Of a DNA stretch of 51,567 nt, positions 9,401 to 18,200 are shown one piece after another (position 1 is the first letter of the stretch; every line of letters starts with the position of its first letter). Location: positions 1 through 51,567 of the forward strand of contig CAJUNB010000029.1 in assembly GCA_910587635.1 (NCBI GenBank), in the 5' to 3' direction. This stretch comes from an uncultured Lachnospiraceae bacterium. Lineage in GTDB: Bacteria; Bacillota; Clostridia; Lachnospirales; Lachnospiraceae. The notes beneath the pieces were generated by a model. It did not search any database. It saw only the letters and a list, made by a program, of their open reading frames with translations, and had not been told where the DNA came from. Both the position numbers and the translations under genes were made by a program.

Positions 9401-10254
9401 TCAGGCGCTCCCAGTTCCAACAGTCTTTTCAAACGGTTGTTTCTGTTTATAATTCTTCTATATAAATCATTCAGATCGGATGTGGCAAAGCGTCCGCCAT
9501 CCAACTGCACCATCGGACGCAAATCCGGCGGAATAACGGGAATAACATCCATAATCATCCATTCCGGGCGGTTCCCGGACTCCCTGAAAGCCTCTACCAC
9601 TTCCAGTCTCTTTACAATCCTGGCCCGTTTCTGTCCTGTAGATTCTTTCAGAACGCTCTTCAGCTCCACAGCATCTGCTTCCAGATTTATGGACTGAAGC
9701 AGCTCTTTGATTGCTTCCGCTCCCATTCCTACCCGGAATTTATTGCCCCAGGTTTCCCTTGCATCCTGATATTCCTTCTCTGTCAGTACCTGCTTCAGCT
9801 GCAGCTCCGTTTCTCCCGGATCCAACACAATATAAGATGCAAAATAGAGTACCTTTTCCAATACTCTGGGAGACAAGTCTAAAATCAGCCCCATGCGGCT
9901 GGGAATCCCCTTGAAATACCAGATATGAGATACCGGCGCCGCCAGTGCGATATGTCCCATACGCTCCCGGCGCACATTGGATTTCGTTACTTCCACGCCA
10001 CAACGGTCACAGATAACACCTTTATATCTGATCTTCTTATATTTGCCACAATGACATTCCCAGTCTTTACTGGGTCCGAATATTCTTTCACAGTACAGCC
10101 CGTCTTTTTCCGGTTTTAACGTTCTGTAATTGATTGTCTCCGGCTTCAGCACTTCCCCACGGGACCATTCCAGAATCTTTTCAGGTGATGCTAAGCCAAT
10201 CTTAATCGCATCAAACGTCATTGGCTGATAAGCTTCGTTTGTTGTTTCTGACAT
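6469..10254 (-). CDS. rpoC: DNA-directed RNA polymerase subunit beta-prime
   Basis: The 1261-residue catalytic subunit carries the N-terminal zinc site (Cys67, Cys69, Cys82, Cys85) and the active-site motif NADFDGDQMAVH with the three magnesium-binding aspartates. The start ATG has AAAGGAG at about eight bases. It follows rpoB by 28 bases. The last 65 or so residues are a strongly acidic tail rich in Glu and Asp after the conserved end of the enzyme (near DDTISFDEEL), longer than in E. coli or Bacillus. It ends in a terminator rather than running into rpsL. Confidence 0.99.
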   Translation of the reverse strand: MSETTNEAYQPMTFDAIKIGLASPEKILEWSRGEVLKPETINYRTLKPEKDGLYCERIFGPSKDWECHCGKYKKIRYKGVICDRCGVEVTKSNVRRERMGHIALAAPVSHIWYFKGIPSRMGLILDLSPRVLEKVLYFASYIVLDPGETELQLKQVLTEKEYQDARETWGNKFRVGMGAEAIKELLQSINLEADAVELKSVLKESTGQKRARIVKRLEVVEAFRESGNRPEWMIMDVIPVIPPDLRPMVQLDGGRFATSDLNDLYRRIINRNNRLKRLLELGAPDIIVRNEKRMLQEAVDALIDNGRRGRPVTGPGNRALKSLSDMLKGKSGRFRQNLLGKRVDYSGRSVIVVGPELKIYQCGLPKEMAIELFKPFVMKELVAKGISQNIKNAKKLVERLDTQVWDVLEEVINEHPVMLNRAPTLHRLGIQAFEPILVEGKAIKLHPLVCTAFNADFDGDQMAVHLPLSVEAQAECRFLLLSPNNLLKPSDGGPVAVPSQDMVLGIYYLTQERPGALGEGKFFRNVNEAILAYENKAITLHSKIIVRVSKKNAEGEIISGNVESTLGRFIFNEILPQDLGFVDRREPGNFLKLEVDFHVGKKGLKQILEKVINTHGASRTAEVLDDIKSTGYKYSTKAAMTVSISDMTVPEQKQQMLDDAQATVDKISQNFRRGLITEEERYRAVVETWNETDKELTDVLLAGLDKYNNIFMMADSGARGSNQQIKQLAGMRGLMADTTGRTIELPIKSNFREGLDVLEYFMSAHGARKGLSDTALRTADSGYLTRRMVDVSQELIIREIDCSEDREDIPGMTVKAFMDGKETIESLKDRITGRVSCEEIKDRDGNIIVKKNHMITPSRAARILSEGVDDKGGPVEAVKIRTILGCRSHNGICSKCYGANMASGEPVQVGEAVGIIAAQSIGEPGTQLTMRTFHTGGVAGDDITQGLPRVEELFEARKPKGLAIIAEFGGIVEMRDTKKKREIVITNQETGESKAYLIPYGSRIRVLDGAILEAGDELTEGSVNPHDLLKIKGIRAVQDYMLREVQRVYRLQGVDISDKHIEVIVRQMLKKTRIENSGDTEFLPGTLVDVLDYEEINEKLIAEGKEPAEGKQVMLGITKAALATNSFLSAASFQETTKVLTEAAIKGKVDNLIGLKENIIIGKLIPAGTGMKRYRNVKLSSDVELDDTISFDEELIFSGEMTEEDELMEDVETEADLDDFADVDDEMEELPEEELTDDIEEDMEEETDFSESEEELDEANV

Positions 10255-10282
10255 CTATGGCACTCCTTTCAATTTGTAACTG

Positions 10283-13200
10283 CTATTCATCCAGAGAATC
10301 TACATACTCTACATCAAAATCGTCTTCGAAAGCTTCCTCTGCGTCCTCTTCTTCCTCCGCACTGATCAGCTCTCCATCCTCATCAAACTCCTGTTTCTGA
10401 TAGCCCATGGAGCCAAGGGATTCTTCCTCCCGGTTGTAATTACCGGAATCCCCTTCCATCTCATAACGGTAATCTGTCTCACCGTAATCGATACTTTCCA
10501 TAATCTCCACTTCCGTCTGATCGTCACGAAGTACCTTTACATCCAGCCCCAAGGACTGCAATTCTTTCAACAATACCTTAAAGGACTCAGGGATACCAGG
10601 TGCCGGTATGTTATCGCCTTTGATAATCGCTTCGTAAGTTTTAACACGACCCACTACATCGTCCGATTTTACTGTCAGGATTTCCTGTAACGTATAGGCT
10701 GCACCATATGCTTCCAGCGCCCACACTTCCATTTCCCCGAAACGCTGTCCGCCAAACTGTGCCTTACCTCCCAGAGGCTGCTGGGTAACAAGGGCATACG
10801 GGCCTGTAGAACGGGCATGAATCTTATCATCTACAAGATGGTGAAGCTTTAAGTAGTGCATGTGTCCGATCGTTACCGGGCTGTCAAAATACTCGCCGGT
10901 ACGTCCGTCCCGCAGCCGCACCTTACCATCTCTGGAAATCGGCACTCCTTTCCAGATCTTACGATGATCTCTGTTTTCCGATAAATATTCCATCACTTCA
11001 GGAAGAAGCTCTTCTTTATGTTTCTTCTCAAATTCACTCCACTCAAGATTGACATAATCATTAGCCAGATCGAGAGTGTCCATAATATCATTTTCATTTG
11101 CACCGTCAAACACGGGAGTAGCCACATTGAAACCAAGAGCTTTTGCAGCAAGGGACAGATGGATTTCCAGTACCTGTCCAATGTTCATACGGGAAGGCAC
11201 ACCGAGAGGATTGAGTACGATATCCAACGGCCTGCCATTGGGCAGATAGGGCATATCTTCCACAGGCAGCACTCTGGAAACAACACCTTTATTTCCATGA
11301 CGTCCCGCCATCTTATCGCCTACAGAAATCTTTCTCTTCTGGGCAATATAAATACGCACTGCCTGATTTACGCCCGGCGGCAATTCATCCCCGTTTTCCC
11401 TCGTAAACACTTTTGCATCCACTACAATACCATATTCACCATGAGGCACTTTCAGGGATGTATCCCTCACTTCACGAGCCTTTTCTCCAAAGATCGCCCG
11501 CAGCAGCCTCTCCTCCGCTGTCAGCTCTGTCTCCCCTTTGGGGGTCACTTTCCCCACAAGGATATCGCCGGCCCGGACTTCCGCACCGATACGGATGATT
11601 CCCCTCTCGTCCAAGTCTTTCAGGGCCTCATCTCCCACGCCCGGCACATCACAGGTGATTTCCTCTGCGCCCAGCTTCGTATCTCTGGCCTCCGCCTCAT
11701 ATTCTTCAATGTGCACGGAAGTATAGACATCATCCCGTACCAGTTTTTCACTCAATAATACAGCATCTTCATAGTTATACCCTTCCCATGTCATGAAACC
11801 GATCAAAGGATTCTTACCCAGAGCAAGCTCTCCATCCGAAGTGGAAGGACCGTCCGCAATGACCTGCCCCGCTTCCACATGCTCTCCTTTCAGTACGATG
11901 GGTTTCTGGTTATAACAGTTGGACTGATTGCTTCGTGCAAATTTTGACAGATGAATTTCTTCTTTTTCTCCGTCATCATATGCCATACGGATCTCATTGG
12001 AAGCAACATATGTGATCGTACCGGATTTTTTCGCAATCACACAGACACCTGAGTCTGCCGCCGCCTTCGGTTCCATACCGGTACCCACCACCGGAGCCTC
12101 TGTCATCAAAAGGGGCACTGCCTGCCTCTGCATGTTAGACCCCATCAGTGCACGATTGGCATCGTCGTTTTCCAGGAAAGGAATGAGAGCCGTAGCCACC
12201 GAAAATACCATCTTCGGCGATACGTCCATATAATCAAACATGGACTTGGGATATTCCTGCGTCTCATCATGATAACGTCCGGAAACACTGTTCCTTACAA
12301 AATGTCCTTCCTCATCCAGCGCCTCATTCGCCTGCGCCACATGATAGTTATCTTCCTCATCGGCTGTCATATAGACTACTTCATCCGTAACCCGGGGATT
12401 CTTCGGATCGGCCTTGTCAATTTTACGATAAGGCGCTTCCACAAAACCATATTCATTAATTCTCGCATAACTTGCAAGAGAGTTAATCAGACCGATGTTA
12501 GGACCTTCTGGCGTCTCAATCGGACACATTCTGCCATAGTGGGAATAATGCACGTCCCTGACCTCAAATCCGGCCCTGTCTCTGGAAAGACCGCCCGGCC
12601 CCAATGCGGAAAGACGTCTTTTGTGCGTCAGCTCACCTAGTGGATTGTTCTGGTCCATAAACTGCGACAGCTGAGAAGAACCGAAAAATTCTTTGACCGC
12701 AGCCTGTACCGGCTTAATATTAATGAGTACCTGCGGAGAGATTTCTTCCGCATCGTGTGTTGTCATTCTTTCTCTTACGACTCTCTCCAGCCTGGACAGA
12801 CCGATACGGTACTGATTCTGTAAAAGCTCTCCTACTGCACGAATACGTCTGTTACCAAGATGATCAATATCGTCCTCATTGCCGATTCCATATTCCAGAT
12901 GGATATTGTAATTGATAGAAGCCAGAATATCCTCTTTTGTAATATGCTTCGGAATGAGTTCATATATATTGCGTTTGATCGCTGCTGCCAGTTCCTGAGG
13001 CTGATCGCTGTATTCTTCCAGAATCTGTGCAAGGACAGGATAATAAACAAGTTCTGTCACACCCAGCTCTCTCGGGTTACAGTCTACAAAGTTCGTAATA
13101 TCTACCATCATATTGGAAAGAACTTTTACATTTCTCTCCTCTGTCTGAAGATAGACATAGGGAACTGCCGCATTCTGAATCGCATCCGCCAATTCCGCAG

Positions 13201-14152
13201 ACACTTTCGTTCCCGCCTCTGCCAGAATCTCTCCCGTCAGAGTATCCACTACATCTTCTGCCAGAATATGATGGCGGATCCGGTTGCGCAGCGCCAGTTT
13301 TTTATTAAATTTATACCTTCCCACTTTTGCAAGATCATATCTTCTCGGGTCGAAGAACATGGCGTTGATCAGACTCTCCGCACTCTCTACAGAGAGCGGC
13401 TCACCGGGACGGATTTTTTTATACAGCTCCAAAAGACCTTCCTGATAGTTCTCAGCAACGTCCTTTGCAAAGCTCGCTTCTATCTTAGGTTCATCACCAA
13501 ACAGCTCCCTGATCTCATCGTTCGTACCTACTCCCAGTGCACGGATCAAAACGGTAATAGGCACCTTTCTTGTACGATCCACACGGACATAAAAAATATC
13601 ATTGGAATCTGTCTCGTACTCCAGCCATGCTCCCCTGTTCGGGATGACTGTACAGGAAAACAAGCGCTTACCGATCTTATCATGGTCAATTGCATAGTAA
13701 ATGCCCGGAGAACGGACAAGCTGGCTGACGATAACACGTTCCGCGCCATTGATAACAAAAGTACCGGTCTCTGTCATAAGGGGAAGATCACCCATGAAAA
13801 TTTCATGCTCACTGATCTCCTCTTTTTCTTTATTATAAAGACGGACTTTTACTTTCAGAGGTGCTGCATAGGTTGCGTCTCTTTCCTTGCATTTCTCGAT
13901 GGTGTTTTTATTCACAGGCATTTCATCCCTGCATAACTCAAAATCCACGAATTCAAGGCTCAGATGCCCGCTGTAGTCTGCAATCGGAGAAATATCGTCA
14001 AATACTTCTTTTAAACCTTCGTTCAAGAACCACTGATAGGAATTTTTCTGAACTTCTATCAGATTTGGCATCTCCAAAACTTCTTTTTGCCGTGAATAAC
14101 TCATACGCACGTTTTTGCCTGCGGCAATTGGACGTATTCTGTTTTTTTCCAT
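10283..14152 (-). CDS. rpoB: DNA-directed RNA polymerase subunit beta
   Basis: About 1289 residues. The rifampicin pocket reads GSSQLSQFMDQNNPL followed by THKRRLSALGPGGL, i.e. the wild-type residues at the positions usually altered in resistant strains. SRDRAGFEVRDVH and the C-terminal clamp region KAQFGGQRFGEMEVWALE are present. I place the start at the ATG at 14152 (MEKNRIRPI), which has GGGGTG eight bases upstream; the ATG at 14158 is only two bases from that site. The C-terminus is an acidic tail of about 65 residues (EEEEDAEEAFEDD). It has its own promoter, and a terminator separates it from rplJL. Confidence 0.99.
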   Translation of the reverse strand: MEKNRIRPIAAGKNVRMSYSRQKEVLEMPNLIEVQKNSYQWFLNEGLKEVFDDISPIADYSGHLSLEFVDFELCRDEMPVNKNTIEKCKERDATYAAPLKVKVRLYNKEKEEISEHEIFMGDLPLMTETGTFVINGAERVIVSQLVRSPGIYYAIDHDKIGKRLFSCTVIPNRGAWLEYETDSNDIFYVRVDRTRKVPITVLIRALGVGTNDEIRELFGDEPKIEASFAKDVAENYQEGLLELYKKIRPGEPLSVESAESLINAMFFDPRRYDLAKVGRYKFNKKLALRNRIRHHILAEDVVDTLTGEILAEAGTKVSAELADAIQNAAVPYVYLQTEERNVKVLSNMMVDITNFVDCNPRELGVTELVYYPVLAQILEEYSDQPQELAAAIKRNIYELIPKHITKEDILASINYNIHLEYGIGNEDDIDHLGNRRIRAVGELLQNQYRIGLSRLERVVRERMTTHDAEEISPQVLINIKPVQAAVKEFFGSSQLSQFMDQNNPLGELTHKRRLSALGPGGLSRDRAGFEVRDVHYSHYGRMCPIETPEGPNIGLINSLASYARINEYGFVEAPYRKIDKADPKNPRVTDEVVYMTADEEDNYHVAQANEALDEEGHFVRNSVSGRYHDETQEYPKSMFDYMDVSPKMVFSVATALIPFLENDDANRALMGSNMQRQAVPLLMTEAPVVGTGMEPKAAADSGVCVIAKKSGTITYVASNEIRMAYDDGEKEEIHLSKFARSNQSNCYNQKPIVLKGEHVEAGQVIADGPSTSDGELALGKNPLIGFMTWEGYNYEDAVLLSEKLVRDDVYTSVHIEEYEAEARDTKLGAEEITCDVPGVGDEALKDLDERGIIRIGAEVRAGDILVGKVTPKGETELTAEERLLRAIFGEKAREVRDTSLKVPHGEYGIVVDAKVFTRENGDELPPGVNQAVRIYIAQKRKISVGDKMAGRHGNKGVVSRVLPVEDMPYLPNGRPLDIVLNPLGVPSRMNIGQVLEIHLSLAAKALGFNVATPVFDGANENDIMDTLDLANDYVNLEWSEFEKKHKEELLPEVMEYLSENRDHRKIWKGVPISRDGKVRLRDGRTGEYFDSPVTIGHMHYLKLHHLVDDKIHARSTGPYALVTQQPLGGKAQFGGQRFGEMEVWALEAYGAAYTLQEILTVKSDDVVGRVKTYEAIIKGDNIPAPGIPESFKVLLKELQSLGLDVKVLRDDQTEVEIMESIDYGETDYRYEMEGDSGNYNREEESLGSMGYQKQEFDEDGELISAEEEEDAEEAFEDDFDVEYVDSLDE

Positions 14153-14242
14153 TGACATTTCACCCCGTTCTTCTATGATCATAGCCTATTTCCATGAAAA
14201 CAAGTATAAATAAGCATACCACACCATAATAGTGCACTATCC

Positions 14243-14271
14243 ATTCTACTACAAGAAAATTTCCCAGTCAA
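14243..14271 (-). promoter_or_regulatory. Sigma-A promoter of rpoBC
   Basis: TTGACT (14266-14271), 17-base spacer, TAGAAT (14243-14248) on the minus strand, about 85 bases before the rpoB start. The rplL terminator upstream makes this the likely main promoter of rpoBC. Confidence 0.8.
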
Positions 14272-14284
14272 GAAGTTTTTTCCA

Positions 14285-14468
14285 AACAGTTCAGCCATAG
14301 ATCGTATTTACAGCCGGAGCATGTTTACATGGTCAAGGCTGTAAGATACGATCTATGAGTGGAGCGCCTCTTTATGAGCAAAAGTAGCTGCGCAGCAGCG
14401 GAGAGCGCCAAAGGCGCAATTTTCCCTGCGGGATACTTCGTAATGCGAATGGCGCGGGCTGAACTGTT
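14285..14468. repeat. 184-bp nested inverted-repeat element between rplL and rpoB
   Basis: The ends are a perfect 12-base inverted repeat, AACAGTTCAGCC at 14285-14296 and GGCTGAACTGTT at 14457-14468. Directly inside the left end is a 20/21-base stem (14296-14315 with 14337-14357, one bulged base). Further inside are GCTGCGCAGC and GCGCC-aaa-GGCGC. No transposase, no clear target-site duplication and no credible gene. Length and terminal symmetry resemble a miniature inverted-repeat element or a REP-type structure. Together with the flanks it fills the 460-base space between rpoB and rplL. Confidence 0.6.
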
Positions 14469-14498
14469 ATGTATTGCACCTCAGCCGGGCCCAGTGGC

Positions 14499-14547
14499 AA
14501 AAAACCGGAAAAGTCATTGTCTATTTATAACAATGCTTTCCCGGTTT
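14499..14547 (-). terminator. Terminator after rplL
   Basis: On the minus strand, a long interrupted stem (AAACCGG, AAAGCATTGT paired with ACAATG-ACTTT, CCGGTTT) ends in a T-run, about 67 bases past the rplL stop. It separates rplJL from rpoBC. Confidence 0.85.
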
Positions 14548-14613
14548 CTTTTCATCGTATAACGGCTACTCCGTTCCGTCATGCGTGCTTATCTACCGTA
14601 GACCCTTTTGATA

Positions 14614-14988
14614 CTACTTCAAAGTAACCTTTGCGCCTTCAGCTTCCAGTTTTGTCTTCACATCTTCAGCTTCTTCCTTGGATACAGCTTCTTTTACTGC
14701 CTTAGGAGCTGCTTCTACAAGGTCTTTTGCTTCCTTCAGACCAAGTCCTGTTACCTCACGAACAACTTTGATAACTTTTACTTTATTCGGTCCGATCTCT
14801 GTCAGCTCTACATCGAACTCTGTCTTCTCTTCTTCCGGTGCAGCCTCGCCGCCACCCTGTACAACGACTGCGCCTGCTGCTGCAGATACACCAAACTCTT
14901 CTTCACAAGCTTTTACAAGATCATTTAACTCTAATACAGTCAGCTCTTTGATTGCATCAATCAATTCCTGTGTGGATAATTTTGCCAT
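14614..14988 (-). CDS. rplL: 50S ribosomal protein L7/L12
   Basis: 124 residues, the usual size. N-terminal dimerisation helices (MAKLSTQELIDAIKELTVLEL), an alanine/glycine/glutamate-rich hinge around residues 36-55, and the globular C-terminal domain with GLGLKEAKDLVEAAPK that recruits translation factors. The start at 14988 has GGAGG eight bases upstream; in-frame codons before it are in the ribosome binding site. Follows rplJ by 65 bases; both are expected under L10 leader control. Confidence 0.99.
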   Translation of the reverse strand: MAKLSTQELIDAIKELTVLELNDLVKACEEEFGVSAAAGAVVVQGGGEAAPEEEKTEFDVELTEIGPNKVKVIKVVREVTGLGLKEAKDLVEAAPKAVKEAVSKEEAEDVKTKLEAEGAKVTLK

Positions 14989-15053
14989 TTTATTTACCTC
15001 CATGATTCATTTTCGTTTTTGGTTTCCATTTAACCCTGCTTTTCGATTTCTGT

Positions 15054-15632
15054 TTATTCAGCAGGTGCTTCTGCTGCCTCTGAAGGCACCTCTTCAGTCA
15101 CAGGTGCTGCCTCTGCGGATGCTTCTTCAGAAACTGCTGCTTCTCCTGCGCCGCCTTTTTCAGCCAGCTGCTTCATAACGCGGGCGAAGCTGGAAACAGG
15201 AGCCTGGATACTTCCAAGCAATTTAGACAGCAATTCTTCTCTCGAAGGAATATTTGCAATCGCGCTCATTCCCTTTGCATCATATGCAACGCCTTCCACC
15301 ACGCCGCCTTTCATCTCCAGTACCGGCGCCGTCTTTGCAAATTTGCTGATAATTCTTGCAGGTGCTGTCGCATCTGTCGTGGAAAGTGCCATTGCACTGG
15401 GACCTTCCAGATACGGAATCAGAGCTTCAAAATCTGTTCCTTTAAATGCAAAATTCATCATTGTGTTCTTATAAACTTTATAAGTAACACCGGCTTCCCG
15501 AAACTGCCTGCGCAGCTGTGTATCCTGCTCTACCGTAAGTCCGCGGTAATTGACAAGAACAACAGACTGAGCATCTTTGATGCTTGCAGAAATCTCTTCC
15601 ACAATAGGCTGTTTTAATTCGATTTTTGCCAT
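15054..15632 (-). CDS. rplJ: 50S ribosomal protein L10
   Basis: L10 anchors the L7/L12 stalk on the 50S subunit and binds its own mRNA leader. The protein is 192 residues, about 20-25 longer than typical, because of an Ala/Glu-rich C-terminal extension after KQLAEKGG. Conserved N-terminal region SVVLVNYRGLTVEQDTQLRR is present. Start ATG with AAGGAGG at about eight bases. First gene after the L10 leader. Confidence 0.98.
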   Translation of the reverse strand: MAKIELKQPIVEEISASIKDAQSVVLVNYRGLTVEQDTQLRRQFREAGVTYKVYKNTMMNFAFKGTDFEALIPYLEGPSAMALSTTDATAPARIISKFAKTAPVLEMKGGVVEGVAYDAKGMSAIANIPSREELLSKLLGSIQAPVSSFARVMKQLAEKGGAGEAAVSEEASAEAAPVTEEVPSEAAEAPAE

Positions 15633-15652
15633 TTTCTAACCTCCTTATAGAT

Positions 15653-15799
15653 TTTGTGCCGAAAGGAGAAAAAAACCTCTTTCGTCAAAGACAAAAGAGG
15701 GCAGTTAGTCATCTCTGTAAACTCTTTCCTCGGCAGGCGTCTTTCCTTATGCCGGTTATAACCGGCACCTGCTGTCTTCGGCATGGCTTCTCAAAGCCA
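15653..15799 (-). promoter_or_regulatory. Ribosomal protein L10 leader
   Basis: The minus strand between the rplJL promoter and rplJ has the hallmarks of the L10 leader: GCAGGTGCC at about 15765-15773, an internal CCGGTTATAACCGG hairpin, then CGCCTGCCGAGG closing the kink-turn stem bound by the L10(L12) complex. It is followed by an intrinsic terminator (15669-15700). This is the established autoregulatory RNA for rplJL in Firmicutes; identification is by motif, not by a model search. Confidence 0.88.
15669..15700 (-). terminator. Attenuator terminator of the L10 leader
   Basis: CCTCTTTTGTC-ttt-GACGAAAGAGG followed by seven T residues on the minus strand, about 36 bases before rplJ. It is the expression platform for L10-dependent attenuation. 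Confidence 0.85.
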
Positions 15800-15804
15800 T
15801 AATT

Positions 15805-15833
15805 ATCGTATCAGACATACCGGACACTGTCAA
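15805..15833 (-). promoter_or_regulatory. Sigma-A promoter of rplJL
   Basis: TTGACA (15828-15833), 17-base spacer, TACGAT (15805-15810), just after the CapA-like gene and directly before the L10 leader. Confidence 0.82.
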
Positions 15834-15843
15834 GCAGTTTTTC

Positions 15844-17154
15844 TCACTTCGGGCTCAAATACCCTTCTTCATCCAGCATCCCGCTGTCAGAAATGGAATT
15901 CAGATACCCGATCACTCTTCTTTTCTCCTCCCCGTCCAAAAGCTTCGTATAGCAATCTGACTGTTTTGCCGGGAGCACCTGCACTGAGAGTTGCCCTTCC
16001 TTTTGTATTCTCACCTGTACAAGACAAGTATCCAGCGACTTGGAATTAAACCAAAAATTACCCAGACTGTAGATAACCGGTACATTCCCCACATACCCTA
16101 CAGGCTGCAGACAGTGCGGATGCGCCCCGATAATGATATCTGCCCCCGCCTCTGCGATGGCGATCGCCTGATCTCGCTGCGCCCAGTCGATCTGCTCTTC
16201 GTTTTCCGTTCCCCAGTGGATAAATACAATCACCACATCGTTTTCTTCCCTGGCAACAGCGATCTCCTGTAACAGGCGCTCCACATTCCAGCACCGGAAT
16301 GTGCCCGGTGTGCTTTCTCCCGCCCCCGGTGTATCAGGTCGATCATTCCGCTCAATCTGCGTGGCAGACAAAATACAGATCTTTGTATCATTCGCGATAA
16401 AGCTTACCGGTTTTACCGCCTCTTCCAGATTTCTACCTGCCCCCACATAGGGCATTCCCATCGCTTCCAGTGTATCCAGACTGTCCAGAAGAGAAACTTC
16501 GCCGTAGTCATAGGAGTGATTATTGGCAAGTGAAACCACATCTACCCCCATATCCGTCAGATAGGCAGCGCTCTCGGGCCTGGCCCGGAAAGTAAATGTC
16601 TTATCCGGCGTAGGTGTCCCCCGGCTCGTATAGGGGAATTCATTATTGACCATAAAGATATCTGCTTCCCGCATCTTTGTCAGTATCTCTTCAGAAAAAG
16701 CCTCCTCGATGGCCCCTCCCCGCTGCAACAGCTTTGCCATGACCGCGTAATTGGGATCGAACAGAATATCTCCGGCAAAAGCCATAACGATTTCTTCCGA
16801 AGATGCCGTTTCTTTGGCATAGATCTTTTCCCGATTCATCCGCTCTGTATCTGCCAGCAATTCCCCGTATCTGCTTTCTTCCATTGCCGGTTCCGGCTGC
16901 TCTGTTTCGTCCTCTGTCTGCTGCTCCTGTGCTTTGATCTCCTCTGTCAGTGCCGGTGCCGATATTTCCACTTCTGCTTCCTCTTCCTGAGACATCTCTG
17001 TTTTCCCGTTCTGCCCCGCCGCCAGGACTGCCAGAAAAAGACTCCCTGCCATCAAAACAGAACAGAACACCACTGCAAACAATACCAGTTTATTTCTCCG
17101 TTTTCTGCTTTTTCTTTTCTTTTTCCGCTTTCCGCTATTTGTAGATACTGTCAT
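15844..17154 (-). CDS. CapA/PgsA-family metallophosphoesterase-like surface protein
   Basis: A basic N-terminus (KRKKKRKSRKRRNK) precedes one membrane segment (LVLFAVVFCSVLMAGSLFL), a Glu-rich linker, then a CapA domain from about residue 120. Motifs are AGDILFD near 127, NNEFPY, SLANNHSYDYG, FIHWGTENEE and IIGAHPHCLQPV, all typical of the family named after capsule/poly-gamma-glutamate proteins. Its biochemical activity is not settled in general. Start taken at 17154, nine bases after GGAG; an ATG at 17160 is an alternative. It overlaps the end of the upstream SGNH-like gene by 20 bases, so it belongs to the same operon. Confidence 0.85.
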   Translation of the reverse strand: MTVSTNSGKRKKKRKSRKRRNKLVLFAVVFCSVLMAGSLFLAVLAAGQNGKTEMSQEEEAEVEISAPALTEEIKAQEQQTEDETEQPEPAMEESRYGELLADTERMNREKIYAKETASSEEIVMAFAGDILFDPNYAVMAKLLQRGGAIEEAFSEEILTKMREADIFMVNNEFPYTSRGTPTPDKTFTFRARPESAAYLTDMGVDVVSLANNHSYDYGEVSLLDSLDTLEAMGMPYVGAGRNLEEAVKPVSFIANDTKICILSATQIERNDRPDTPGAGESTPGTFRCWNVERLLQEIAVAREENDVVIVFIHWGTENEEQIDWAQRDQAIAIAEAGADIIIGAHPHCLQPVGYVGNVPVIYSLGNFWFNSKSLDTCLVQVRIQKEGQLSVQVLPAKQSDCYTKLLDGEEKRRVIGYLNSISDSGMLDEEGYLSPK

Positions 17155-18190
17155 AGTCATATGCTCCATAAAAATCATGCAACCGTTTCAGATACGCCTC
17201 ATAATTTTCCTTCGTCAGCCGGCCTTTTCCCTCTTTCATCCAATGAAGGATGCGAGAATTGATCTCTTCACTGTAATGAATCTGATCCTGATAGTAATCC
17301 AGATTACAGGTCAGCTCCGTATTGTCATCATAAGAAAAAAGCAAAATATTATCACAAGTCAGGATTTCTTCTATTACAAGTGCCTGCAGCTCCACGTACC
17401 AGTCCAGCTTTCCCGGTCTCATCACACTCACGTCCCAGTAGCAGACACTATAAGGTGGGAAATAATAATAAAATGTAATATCCGGGTTCTCTATTGCTAC
17501 ACCCGTCACATTCTGCCGGATATTGGCAAGGGTACGTTCCTTTTCTCCTTCCGACAGCGTGCCCTCGTATGTGCTCTGCTCCGGTCTTGTGTAAGTTGCC
17601 AAAACGGCTTCTTTGCCAAATTCATAGTCTCCCTGCCAATTCATATACTCATCAAAGGTAGTCATTTTTTTACCTTCACTTGTATCTATCAGTATATCGT
17701 CTGTCAGCATAAATACCGTTTTGTTCAGTACATATTCCGTATCATTGAAAGGATTATTATCATACAGGTAATAAGGGACGCCCTCATAACTGATATAATC
17801 CTTGTCCTGGGTGAAATTCCCCTGATCCAGGCAGCGAATCACTGTACGCAATTGGGGATTCGCCGAAACAGCCGCCTGCAAATTATCATTTACTTCTTTG
17901 AAGCTCCCTCCATGGAAAGGAGTCTTTACAGAAGTCCCCCCAAAGAGAATATCACATTCCGTCGTTTTAAAATTGGATATCATGGACGTACCGGTAATCA
18001 ATGTATCATACCGGAAGTTCTTAACGATACCATCATTCTGATAGCGGCTGTTATCCAATGTATAGGCAAGTCCTTCCACAGGTTCATGATAGTGAAAAAA
18101 CGGATCGATCGTTATTATATATCCTGCAAACGCCGCCAAAACCAGAAGCGTCCCTCCAATGACACTGCCAAACCACACTTTTGCCTTCAT
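17135..18190 (-). CDS. Membrane-anchored SGNH/DltD-like protein, partner of MBOAT
   Basis: 351 residues with one N-terminal membrane segment (about residues 5-27) and an extracytoplasmic domain. TLITGTSMISNF near residues 63-74 resembles the first block of SGNH hydrolases (catalytic serine candidate Ser69), and the C-terminal DYYQDQIHYSEE offers the Asp-x-x-His expected of DltD/AlgX-type proteins. Such proteins work with MBOAT acyltransferases to acylate wall or extracellular polymers. Start at 18190 follows AGGAGA by six bases. Begins 10 bases after the MBOAT stop. Family assignment is from motif and context only. Confidence 0.65.
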   Translation of the reverse strand: MKAKVWFGSVIGGTLLVLAAFAGYIITIDPFFHYHEPVEGLAYTLDNSRYQNDGIVKNFRYDTLITGTSMISNFKTTECDILFGGTSVKTPFHGGSFKEVNDNLQAAVSANPQLRTVIRCLDQGNFTQDKDYISYEGVPYYLYDNNPFNDTEYVLNKTVFMLTDDILIDTSEGKKMTTFDEYMNWQGDYEFGKEAVLATYTRPEQSTYEGTLSEGEKERTLANIRQNVTGVAIENPDITFYYYFPPYSVCYWDVSVMRPGKLDWYVELQALVIEEILTCDNILLFSYDDNTELTCNLDYYQDQIHYSEEINSRILHWMKEGKGRLTKENYEAYLKRLHDFYGAYDYDSIYK

Positions 18191-18200
18191 ACCCTGTCTC

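Noticed and set aside
12860..13936. Long plus-strand open frame (358 codons) opposite rpoB
   Set aside because: Antisense shadow of rpoB; composition is Cys/His/Arg/Ile-rich with no ribosome binding site or family resemblance.
14359..14562. Short plus-strand frame between rpoB and rplL
   Set aside because: Lies across the inverted-repeat element and the rplL terminator; no ribosome binding site.
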